A DNA stretch of 64,000 bases. It comes from Paraburkholderia aromaticivorans. GTDB lineage: Bacteria; Pseudomonadota; Gammaproteobacteria; Burkholderiales; Burkholderiaceae. The DNA lies in contig NZ_CP051514.1 in the NCBI RefSeq assembly GCF_012689525.1, positions 372,001 to 436,000 of the forward strand, read 5' to 3'. Under the pieces are notes generated by a model, which had not been told where the DNA came from, did no database searches, and worked only from the letters and a program-made list of their open reading frames with translations. Position numbers and translations under genes: made by a program. Shown here in pieces: positions 55,474 to 63,406 of the stretch; the stretch's first letter is position 1, and every line of letters starts with the position of its first letter.

Positions 55474-56220
55474 ATGAAGCGAATTAGTCTTTTCAAGACT
55501 CCAATGGATGTGGCGGCAATGGATGAGACGGTTGACCTGATCGCCAAACGTATCAGAAAACGCAAATTCACGCAGCACGTTGTCGTGAACGTCGCCAAGA
55601 TCGTGCACGCGCAAAAGGACAAGCAACTGGCCGCTTCTATGGCTGCGTGTCACATTATCAACATAGACGGCATGGGAGTCGTTTGGGGGGCGCGAATTCT
55701 CGGGGTGTGCATTCCTGAGCGTGTGTCCGGAGTAGATCTCTTCGGCAATTTGGTCGAAATGGCAGCTTGCGAGAAGTTCCCGATCTTCCTTTTGGGGGCT
55801 ACGGATGTCGTGGTTAGCTCCGTAAGTGTGAAGCTGCAAGAGCTGCACACGGAGTTGATCATAGCGGGGTTTCACCACGGCTACTTCTGGGATGATGAAG
55901 CGGCAATCGTAAAGCGCATCCGCGATTCTGGGGCAAGAATGCTGTTCGTCGCGATCACTTCACCCAAGAAGGAAAACTTCATCAACCGCTGGAAAGATCA
56001 GCTTGGCGTTGATTTTGTGATGGGTGTCGGCGGAACGTTTGACGTTGTTGCAGGGAAGGTTCGGCGTGCGCCTGTATGGATGCAGCGCGCAGGCATGGAA
56101 TGGTTATATCGAGTAATACAGGAACCGACTCGTATGTGGAAGAGATATCTCGTCACGAACTCGATATTCGCCGTGATGCTCGTGCGGGCGCTTATTGCAG
56201 GCCCCAAGCAAGCTCAGTAA
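55474..56220 (+). CDS. wecG: WecG/TagA/CpsF-family glycosyltransferase
   Basis: 248 residues, normal length. HVVVNVAKIVHAQKD, IINIDGMGVVWGARILG, FLLGATDVVV, LIIAGFHHGYF, FVAITSPKKENFINRWKD, FVMGVGGTFDVVAGKVRRAP and WMQRAGMEWLYRVIQEPTRM cover the family blocks, with the Asp of NIDG as likely catalytic residue. Transfers ManNAcA (or ManNAc) from UDP to a lipid-linked sugar, consistent with wecB and wecC in the same operon. Last gene of the operon. The symbol is by family; exact acceptor unknown. Confidence 0.88.
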   Translation: MKRISLFKTPMDVAAMDETVDLIAKRIRKRKFTQHVVVNVAKIVHAQKDKQLAASMAACHIINIDGMGVVWGARILGVCIPERVSGVDLFGNLVEMAACEKFPIFLLGATDVVVSSVSVKLQELHTELIIAGFHHGYFWDDEAAIVKRIRDSGARMLFVAITSPKKENFINRWKDQLGVDFVMGVGGTFDVVAGKVRRAPVWMQRAGMEWLYRVIQEPTRMWKRYLVTNSIFAVMLVRALIAGPKQAQ

Positions 56221-56281
56221 TACGGCTACTGAATTTCAGGCGTGGTTCGACCTAGGGTGACAGGCGCGAGGCTTGATGAGA

Positions 56282-56313
56282 CTGCCATGGCTGATAATGG
56301 CAGCCCATTTTCT
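56282..56313 (+). terminator. Possible terminator of the EPS operon
   Basis: CTGCCAT (56282-56288) and ATGGCAG (56297-56303) form a seven-base perfect stem with an eight-base loop, followed by CCCATTTTC. It is 60 bases after wecG. Because a transposase remnant starts at once downstream, it could instead belong to that element's end. Confidence 0.45.
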
Positions 56314-56330
56314 TCAAGCGTGGTGCATGG

Positions 56331-57620
56331 ATGAATCGGTCCGCCAGTGTGGCAGGGAGGCTGCCTGAGAGTGAACGCACGAAGCTGACCGTTCAGGCGT
56401 TGGCAGGATCGGAAACGATCAGCGAACTGTCCACGCGGCTCGGCGTGAGTCGCAAGTTCGTCTATGCGCAAAGGGACAAGGCGAGCGACGCGCTCAATGA
56501 CGCGTTCTGTTCGGCGGGCCCGATGACGAGGTACTGTTTCAGTTGCCGGTCACCCGGAGCTGGTTGTGTCAGGCGATGCTCGGGCTGACGCTGATCTGCC
56601 GCAGTTCATATCGCGGGGTGACGGAGTCCATGCGCGATCTGCTGGGCGTGTCCGTCAGCGTGGGCAGCGTGCACGAGGTGCCGCAATGGGCCGCGCAGCA
56701 GGCCGGCGCGATCAACCGCGAGCAGGACCTCTCAGGTAGTCGCGTGAGCCTGCACGACGAGATATTCCAAGGCGCGCGGCCGGTGCTCGCCGGCGTCGAT
56801 GCGCAGTCAACCGACTGTTACCTGCTGACGGCCGAAAAGCATCGCGACGGCGACACATGGGGCATGCATCTGCTCGACGCGTCGAGGCAGGGGCTCGCTC
56901 CCGACTACACGATTGCCGATGCAGGCCAGGGCCTGCGCGCCGGACAGAAGGCCGCCTGGGGCGACACGCCGTGCCATAGCGATGTGTTTCACATCCAGCG
57001 CCAGTGCGAGGCGCTCCCCAACACGCTGGGCAACCTCGCCCGGGGAGACCGCACCCGGCGCCAGAAGCTCGAAGCCAGGATCGGGCGCGCCCGCGCGCGC
57101 TGTCGTGCGCGCCGCTTCGCTGCCGCGCTGGGGCAGGCGCGCCAGGCTGACGCCCCGGCGCATGAACTGACGCGCGACATCCGCACACTCACCCAGTGGT
57201 TCAGTCATGACATTCTGGCGTTGGCGGGTCCGGTGTTTGCCACCCGGCAGATACTGTTCGACTTCGTTGTCGACGAATTGCTCGGGCGCGAGCATCAGGA
57301 CGCGCGTCGCATCCGCCCGGTGCGCGTGGCATTGCAGAACCAGCGCGACGACCTGCTCGCGTTCGCCGGCGTGCTCGATGAGAAGCTCGCTGCCATCGCA
57401 CAGGCCGCGAATGTGCCCGACGATCTCGTGCGCGCCGCGTGCGTGCTGCACCGCAAACCCACCACCTCGCCCGCGTACTGACAAGGCTGGCGCCGGTTAC
57501 AATCAAAACTGGGCGCCCGCTTCCACGCCGTCTTCGCCGCCGTGACGCAGGTCATGGAACACATCCCGCGCAGCAGTTCACTGGTGGAGAATCGGGGGGC
57601 GAGGTTTCAGTCGGCGTTGA
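56331..57620 (+). pseudogene. DDE transposase pseudogene (DUF6399-like), frameshifted, interrupted
   Basis: N-terminal HTH (ETISELSTRLGVSRKFVYAQ), then after a frameshift near 56520 a long second part: VLAGVDAQSTDCYLL (Asp), IADAGQGLRAGQKAAWGDTP (Asp), and, beyond an in-frame TGA at 57479 in place of Trp, HAVFAAVTQVMEHIPRSSSL followed by VEN (Glu). Motif order fits the transposase group with the SSLVEN end, which I tentatively relate to DUF6399. Homology stops at about 57610 where group II intron-like sequence begins. A fragment of the same family lies at 28073-28300. Family name uncertain, decay certain. Confidence 0.65.
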
Positions 57621-58040
57621 CAGTTCAGGAAACACACGGACAAGCAGACCGCCGGTGGATAGGCAGGATCTACCCCCTATTCGTGTTGCATACGTGGAGC
57701 ATGGTAAGCCCGACGTGCCGTCAGGAATGGCAGGCGACCCGCAAGGGGAGCTGAGGGTGCAGCGGGTAGAGGAAAGCGGAGAAAGCGAACGCTGCCCTGT
57801 AATCGGGCAGATAGGGATTGCGTCGCGAGACAACATCATCTCACGCGAAAGCGGGCAGACTTCCGTATGGTCTTTCGTCACTGGAGAGCTTGAACAACCT
57901 TTCAAGGAGGAGAAGCAGATGACTGTGCAGCAACATGGCGCGGGTGCATCCTCCGATCGCGCGAGGCACTGGCCCGGCATTAACTGGGCCGGGTGCCATC
58001 GTGAGGTTCGAAGGCTGCAGGCAAGAATAGGGAAGGCAAC
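57600..58040 (+). mobile_element. Group II intron, 5' fragment with truncated reverse-transcriptase ORF
   Basis: From about 57600 the sequence has the look of a bacterial group II intron 5' region. AAGGAGG precedes an ATG at 57919 that opens WPGINWAGCHREVRRLQARIGKAT, the characteristic N-terminus of LtrA-type intron proteins (VRRLQxRIVKAT). Coding stops after about 40 codons, at the junction with an integrase fragment near 58040; the RT, maturase and domains V-VI are missing, so it cannot splice or move. Confidence 0.7.
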
Positions 58041-58044
58041 GGAG

Positions 58045-58297
58045 ACTTAGTTGCGTAACCGCGTGCGAATGCAAAGCGATAAAAGCCGCGCAGAACCGAG
58101 TGTTTGTTTCCCCAGAAAACCGTTACCGGCCCAGAGCCAGCCAAGAAACTGTACACACGATCGGGCCTAACACCGGCCATCGACACGTCGCCCAAGGCCC
58201 CGCAAAAGGATTTGAGCGTACGGGCCTCGGTGTTGAATCTCATGCCGAGGGAACGTTTGTGGTGAACATATTCGTCCACTGCAGCGCCGAGCTTCAT
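58045..58297 (-). pseudogene. Tyrosine recombinase, N-terminal fragment
   Basis: MKLGAAVDEYVHHKRSLGMR, LGDVSMAGVRPDRVYSFL and LRGFYRFAFARGYATKSPLP form the SAM-like core-binding domain of RIT/Tn554-type recombinases. The frame leaves the family pattern at LP, where the group II intron fragment begins; no catalytic domain remains. Its ATG overlaps the stop of the fragment above by one codon, the same coupled arrangement as in the intact trio at 61227. Confidence 0.75.
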
Positions 58298-58524
58298 AGC
58301 AGCCCCCTGAGATCAAACTCCGCGACCTGCCGCAATCCGGCCAGATCGACCTTCGCGTACACACGGGTCGCGTATGCGCTGCGATGACCCAGATGGTCGC
58401 CGATCTGTTTAAGCGTAAAGCCCGAGGCGAGAAGATGTGTCGCGCAGGCATGACGCTTATATCGCTGGGTAGATAAGGCAGAGGTTTTTTTGGTTGGCGG
58501 TCGCGGCAACCAGCGCATCGCCAT
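58294..58524 (-). pseudogene. Tyrosine recombinase, C-terminal fragment
   Basis: RHACATHLLASGFTLKQIGD, HLGHRSAYATRVYAKVD and LRQVAEFDLRGLL give the catalytic H-x2-R-like region (degenerate as RHACATH), LGH and Tyr of a phage-type integrase. Everything upstream of about 58480 is lost, presumably through the neighbouring IS91 element. With the N-terminal fragment it marks a second, dead recombinase array. Confidence 0.75.
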
Positions 58525-58559
58525 GTCGTCGGACCTGATCCGCGACCGGTAATCAAAAA

Positions 58560-58833
58560 AACGTTTGTGCTAAACCGCTCCGCAGGCGGTGGCCGCTATG
58601 GGCATTGAATGACCGCCGCGGTAATTTGTGATGTCTTGCAGGGGTGATCAGACACGGACTTCCGGCGAGAGTGGGAAGCATCACGTGTAAAGGAAGCGGG
58701 AATGTGCGCGTGAAGCGGCAAATCACCCGCCATTCTGGAGTACGCTGGTGCGCCAGCAGATCGAAGGCACGAGTGCAGCCGCGTTGGCCTCGTCAGGAAA
58801 GGCGAACGTGTACGGAAACAGGTGCGGTGGCAA
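58560..58833 (-). other. Terminal non-coding part of the IS91 element
   Basis: About 270 bases after the IS91 transposase stop. Contains short inverted segments (CCGCTCCGCAGGCGG) as expected near an IS91 oriIS-type end. No gene. The exact end was not determined. Confidence 0.4.
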
Positions 58834-60039
58834 CTAGCGCGCATGGGTGGGACCTGGCGGGGCTCGTGGAAGGCTGCCGGGCATGTCTTCGATGCGGAGC
58901 ATGTGTCCCTTGCCACATACGGGGCAGTCGCGCAGTGACTTGCCGGTGAGTCGCTGGTAGCGGTCACGGTAGTCTTCCCCGGGCTCGGCTGCGGCAGCAG
59001 CGGGAGCCTCGACACCGAGCAGCTGCCTGCAGGTGGCGAGCTTGTCGGCACGGTGGCAGTTGGCGAGCCACCCGTAGCTGCGAATGCGCTTGAAGCCGTC
59101 AGGCAGCACATGCAGCAGGAAGCGACGGATGAACTCGTCGGCCGTGAGCGTCATGGTCCTTTGTCTGGACTCGTGCCGGTAGTCCTTCCAGCAGAACTGC
59201 ACGGTGTGCCCGTCGAAGGCGAGCAGCCGGTTGTTGGAGATGGCGACGCGGTGGGTGTAGCGGCCCAGGTAATCGAGCACGTGTTCGGCACCGCCAAAGG
59301 GTGGTTTGGCGTAGACCACCCACTCCGCCCGTGCCGCGGGTGCAAGCCAGGCTGCGAATTCGACGGGATCGCTCAGGGATTCGAACTGACCGTGCAGGCG
59401 CAGCCCGCCGGCGTCGTAAGCGCGGCGCAGCTGTTGGAGAAACAGGCGGCGAAAGAGCCGTGACAGGACCCGCACGGAAAGGAAGAAGCCGGGACGGCAG
59501 GCGATCCAGCGCTCGCCGTCCGGGGAGATGCCGCCGCCCGGCACAACGCAATGCACATGAGGGTGATGCTGCAGATTCTGTCCCCACGTATGCAGGATCG
59601 TGAGGAAGCCGATCTCGGCGCCCAGGTGCTTCGGATCGGCGGCGATCGTGCGCAACGTTTCGGCGCTGGCGCGGAACAGCAGATCGTAGAGCGTCCTCCT
59701 GTTCTGGAACGCGAGAGCGGCGATGGTTTCGGGAAGCGTGAAGACGACATGGAAATACTCGGTCGAGGGGAGGAGTTCCGCATGCCGGCGTTCGAGCCAT
59801 TGCGCGCGGGCGAGTGACTGGCATTTCGGACAGTGCCGGTTACGACACGAGTCGTAACTGATGCGCTGATGGCCGCATGCATCGCACTGCTCGAGATGGG
59901 CACCAAGCGCTGCGGTACGACACAGCTCGATGGCACTCATCACGCGTCGCTGCACACGACTGAGCCCCTCGGCATGGGATAGCCGGAAACTGGGCCCACA
60001 CTGGCGGAAAATGTCCGCCACTTCGAGCGCCGGCCGCAT
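58834..60039 (-). CDS. IS91-family rolling-circle transposase
   Basis: 401 residues from the ATG at 60039, nine bases after the stop of the partner integrase; the frame is open upstream but overlaps that gene. N-terminal zinc-binding domain (CDACGHQRISYDSCRNRHCP and KC), HUH motif HPHVHCVVPGGG, and YLGRYTHRVAISNNRLLAF with the catalytic Tyr. Ends in a cysteine pair (CPVCGKGHM). It replicates by a rolling-circle mechanism and can mobilise adjacent DNA. The paired integrase defines the common two-gene IS91 variant. Confidence 0.9.
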   Translation of the reverse strand: MRPALEVADIFRQCGPSFRLSHAEGLSRVQRRVMSAIELCRTAALGAHLEQCDACGHQRISYDSCRNRHCPKCQSLARAQWLERRHAELLPSTEYFHVVFTLPETIAALAFQNRRTLYDLLFRASAETLRTIAADPKHLGAEIGFLTILHTWGQNLQHHPHVHCVVPGGGISPDGERWIACRPGFFLSVRVLSRLFRRLFLQQLRRAYDAGGLRLHGQFESLSDPVEFAAWLAPAARAEWVVYAKPPFGGAEHVLDYLGRYTHRVAISNNRLLAFDGHTVQFCWKDYRHESRQRTMTLTADEFIRRFLLHVLPDGFKRIRSYGWLANCHRADKLATCRQLLGVEAPAAAAAEPGEDYRDRYQRLTGKSLRDCPVCGKGHMLRIEDMPGSLPRAPPGPTHAR

Positions 60040-60047
60040 GACTGCGC

Positions 60048-60926
60048 TCAGAAGTACTCGGGCGCAGGTGGCGGGGATGGAATGGGTGCAGGGTGCGGTA
60101 GCAGATCGAAGGGACTGGTGGTGGCGCACACGGTGCTGGTGGCCACCTTCAGGTAACGGCACGTTGTCGATAGGGACCTATGGCCCATCAGCAGCTGGAT
60201 CCGGCGCACGTCAGTACCGGCTTCCAGCAGATGCGTGGCGAACGCGTGCCGCAAAGAATGGGGTGTCACGGGTTTGGCGATGCCGCTGCGCTTGCGCGCA
60301 AGCTCGCATGCGTCGCCCACGGCATGGCGGGTGATGGGCCGCCCCGGAATGCTGCCTGGAAAGAGCCATTCCTTCGGATGGGCGTCCTGCCAGTACAGCC
60401 TCAGGATGTCGAGTAGCCTCGGGGAGAGCATTACATAGCGATCCTTACGGTTCTTCCCCTGGTTCACACGGATAACCATGCGCTTGCTGTCGATATCGGT
60501 GACCTTCAGATGCACGACTTCCGACACCCGCAGTCCGGCGGCGTACGCGGTCATCAGGATGGTGCGGTGCTTGAGACTGGCGACCGACTCGAAGAAGGTG
60601 GTGATCTCCTCCAGGCTGAGGACGACCGGCAGTCGGAACGGCTTCCTCGGCAAGGGAAAATCCTCGTCGCTCCAGTCGCGCTTAAGCGTCACACGGTAGA
60701 GAAACCGGAGTGCGCCGATCGTTGGGCCGAGGCTGCCGGGTGCCAGCTTGCGCTCTTCCCGGAGATAGATGAGCCAGGCCCGGATCTCGTCGGGGCCCAG
60801 CAGTTCGGGCGAACGGTGAAAGTGACGGGCGTAACTGGATACCTGAATCAGATAGGACTTCTGTGTGTTCTCGGCGAGATTACGGATCTCCATGTCGTGC
60901 AACATGCGTTGGCGCAGCGGCGTCAT
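60048..60926 (-). CDS. Tyrosine recombinase associated with IS91 element
   Basis: 292 residues from the ATG at 60926, which has AGGAGG six bases upstream; a start at 60971 is less likely. N-terminal SAM-like domain (RQRMLHDMEIRNLAENTQKS) and catalytic domain AYAAGLRVSEVVHLKVTDID (Arg), NQGKNRKDRYVML (Lys), THSL-type PHSLRHAFATHLLEAG (H-x2-R), MGHRSLSTTCRYLKV (His, Tyr). All residues are present. Precedes the IS91 transposase in the same orientation. Its role may be resolution of rolling-circle products. Confidence 0.88.
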   Translation of the reverse strand: MTPLRQRMLHDMEIRNLAENTQKSYLIQVSSYARHFHRSPELLGPDEIRAWLIYLREERKLAPGSLGPTIGALRFLYRVTLKRDWSDEDFPLPRKPFRLPVVLSLEEITTFFESVASLKHRTILMTAYAAGLRVSEVVHLKVTDIDSKRMVIRVNQGKNRKDRYVMLSPRLLDILRLYWQDAHPKEWLFPGSIPGRPITRHAVGDACELARKRSGIAKPVTPHSLRHAFATHLLEAGTDVRRIQLLMGHRSLSTTCRYLKVATSTVCATTSPFDLLPHPAPIPSPPPAPEYF

Positions 60927-60971
60927 GACTAACCTCCTGGAAGCAGTGGTGGAGCCCGGTTGGGCATCCAC

Positions 60972-61226
60972 ATACTGCTCCTGGAGGTATCTGCGTCCCC
61001 TCGTTGGGATCCTGCGTCAGCTCACCGCGACAATGAACGTCAGCCATCAGCTCTCGCACTCCTCCCACTACCGCGTCAGCGGTTTAGTACTAGCGCCACT
61101 ATGTACCCTTCCGGGTTATGTCTTGTAGCCGCGTGATAGCGCGTATTCCCGGGCAAATGCGCAACGCGGGATAGAGATAATCTGGGCTCCTTCCACCCGC
61201 TCCCCAGGTCGGGGAAGGAGTTCGTC
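60972..61226. other. Junction between IS91 element and RIT element
   Basis: About 255 bases. The terminus of the IS91 element and the left end of the recombinase trio must lie here. Inverted arrays such as GCGTGATAGCGCG are visible but were not resolved into ends. No gene. Confidence 0.35.
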
Positions 61227-62465
61227 GTGAAGTACATCATTCATGATCAGGTCGTTCTCTCGCGAGAACCTGAAGGTCCACTCGCAGCCCATTTATCATC
61301 CTTTGCCAACTCCATCAGCGCGCAGGGTTACAACGTGTGGTCCCTGAAACGGAAGGTCCGGATCGCCGCATGTTTCAGTCGATGGCTTAAACAGAGAGGT
61401 GTCGAAGTACGGGATATCGGCCTCGATCACGCAACACGATATTTACGCTATCGTGCCCTGCATTTCCAGCCTCGCAACGATGATCGGGCAGCGCTCAGAC
61501 AGCTTATTGATTTTCTTCGTGGCGAAGGCGTGGTTCCGCCTGAGCAGATGGCAACAATTCGGATTTCGCCAGCTGAGCGGTGTGTACAGGAGTACGAGGA
61601 GTACTTGCGCAATATTCAAGCTCTCGCCAGAGCCACAATCATTCATTACGTGCCGTTCGTCCGAGAGTTTCTCAAACATCGTTTCGGCGACGGGAAGGTC
61701 ATGCTATCGAAACTACGTGCGGCCGATGTCGTGCACTTTGTGCAAGTTCAGGCGCCACGACTGCATTTAAAACAGGCGAAGATTATGACCACTGCCCTGC
61801 GATCCTTTCTGCGCTATTTGCGCTATCGCGGCGACATTACGCTGGACCTCGCTGCCGCCGTGCCCGTGGTCGCCAACTGGTCGATGCCGTCAATTCCCCG
61901 GGGAATCTCAGCAGACCAGACACGGAAGTTGCTGGATAGCATCGATCGACGGACTGCAGTCGGTCGTCGCGACTACGCGATCCTGCTGGTGCTCGCGCGA
62001 TTGGGGTTGCGCTCCAGTGAGGTGGTCTTCCTCGAGCTCGATGATATTGACTGGGACGCAGGTCAACTGAGCGTGCGCACCAAGGGTGGACAACGCATCG
62101 AGCTACCCTTACCTGCGGACGTCGGCAAAGCCATCGCCGCCTACTTGCAACATGGGCGGCCGAAGAGCGCCAGTCGCCGCGTATTTTTACGTGCACGCGC
62201 GCACATCACCGGCTTTCGTGGGCCAAGTGGTCTCGGCTGCGTCGTTCGGCGTGCACTTAAGCGCGCTGGCATCGACGCGCCCACAACGGGTGCCCATCAG
62301 TTTCGCCACGGACTGGCTACCCAGATGCTGAACCATGGAGCTTCGCTCAGCGAGATTGGCGAGGTGTTGGGTCATCGTCACCCACAGAGCACGATGATCT
62401 ACACTCGGGTCGACATCAAAGCATTGCGTGAACTCGCGTTGCCCTGGCCCGGAGGTGTACGATGA
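61227..62465 (+). CDS. Tyrosine recombinase, first of RIT trio
   Basis: 412 residues from a GTG with AAGGAG seven bases upstream. Core-binding domain (about 100-210; YEEYLRNIQALARATIIHYV, KIMTTALRSFLRYLRYRG), catalytic domain LARLGLRSSEVVFLELDDID (Arg), GAHQFRHGLATQMLNHG (H-x2-R) and LGHRHPQSTMIYTRVD (His, Tyr). Longer than average because of an N-terminal 90-residue extension, usual for the first RIT recombinase. Coupled to the second by ATGA overlap. Confidence 0.9.
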   Translation: MKYIIHDQVVLSREPEGPLAAHLSSFANSISAQGYNVWSLKRKVRIAACFSRWLKQRGVEVRDIGLDHATRYLRYRALHFQPRNDDRAALRQLIDFLRGEGVVPPEQMATIRISPAERCVQEYEEYLRNIQALARATIIHYVPFVREFLKHRFGDGKVMLSKLRAADVVHFVQVQAPRLHLKQAKIMTTALRSFLRYLRYRGDITLDLAAAVPVVANWSMPSIPRGISADQTRKLLDSIDRRTAVGRRDYAILLVLARLGLRSSEVVFLELDDIDWDAGQLSVRTKGGQRIELPLPADVGKAIAAYLQHGRPKSASRRVFLRARAHITGFRGPSGLGCVVRRALKRAGIDAPTTGAHQFRHGLATQMLNHGASLSEIGEVLGHRHPQSTMIYTRVDIKALRELALPWPGGVR

Positions 62466-63406
62466 ACGCGCTTCGGCAGGCTGTTCAGGATTACCTCGAT
62501 CTGAGGCATAGCCTGGGATTCAAATTGAGGGAGGAGAGCACGGCGCTACCAGATTTCGTCGCGTTCATGGAACAGCATCGAGCTTCTTACATTACGCAGA
62601 CGTTGGCCCTCGCCTGGGCTCGGCAACCCGCAAATGTCCAGCCCGACCGCTGGGCGCAACGAATGAGCTGGTTGCGTGGGTTCGCGCGATATCGTAGTGC
62701 TACCGATCCCCGCACGGAAATACCCGCACCGGGTTTATTGCCATTTCGACCGAAGCGGGCTCGGCCGTACCTATACTCGGCCGCCGAGATCCGTAGCCTG
62801 CTACAGGCGGCGCTGCAGATGCCATACCACTATGAACGGGGTGCACTGCTGCCCTGGACCTATCATTGCCTGTTCGGGCTGTTGAGCGTGACGGGCATGC
62901 GCCTGGGTGAAGTGCGCAATCTCGAACTTCAGGATGTGGATCTGACGGAGGCGATATTGACGATCCGAGGCGCGAAGCTCGGAAAGACCAGACTCATTCC
63001 TTTGCATGCCTCGACATGCAAGGTGCTCGCGGACTACATCACGCGGCGTGAGCATCACTGGGCGGGTCGACCGGTATCCCCCTATCTCTTTGTTTCCAGT
63101 TGGGGTAACAGGATGGATGTCGGTGAGATCCATCGCACTTTTTATTCATTGTCGCGACAGATTGGTTTGCGCGGGGCATCCGACAGTCGCGGGCCGCGTC
63201 TGCACGACATGAGACACGTTTTCGCGACGAACGCACTTGTGCGCTGGTACAAGTCTGGAGATGACCCGGAGCGCCGTCTGCCCATCCTGTCAGCCTACCT
63301 CGGCCATGCTCACGTCGCGGATACCCAGTGGTATCTGAACGGCTCGCCTGAACTGATGCGCGAGGCGATGCGCCGGCTCGAACAACTCTGGGAGGACCGG
63401 CCATGA
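62462..63406 (+). CDS. Tyrosine recombinase, second of RIT trio
   Basis: 314 residues. MNALRQAVQDYLDLRHSLGF opens the core-binding domain; catalytic region SVTGMRLGEVRNLELQDVDL (Arg), LHDMRHVFATNALVRW (H-x2-R), LGHAHVADTQWYLNGSPEL (His, Tyr). The opening resembles MKLGAAVDEYVHHKRSLGMR of the broken minus-strand fragment at 58045-58297, so that fragment is the equivalent gene of another array. Confidence 0.9.
   Translation: MNALRQAVQDYLDLRHSLGFKLREESTALPDFVAFMEQHRASYITQTLALAWARQPANVQPDRWAQRMSWLRGFARYRSATDPRTEIPAPGLLPFRPKRARPYLYSAAEIRSLLQAALQMPYHYERGALLPWTYHCLFGLLSVTGMRLGEVRNLELQDVDLTEAILTIRGAKLGKTRLIPLHASTCKVLADYITRREHHWAGRPVSPYLFVSSWGNRMDVGEIHRTFYSLSRQIGLRGASDSRGPRLHDMRHVFATNALVRWYKSGDDPERRLPILSAYLGHAHVADTQWYLNGSPELMREAMRRLEQLWEDRP

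Noticed and set aside
59099..59824. Long frames overlapping the IS91 transposase and its complement
   Set aside because: Out-of-frame shadows of a clear HUH transposase.
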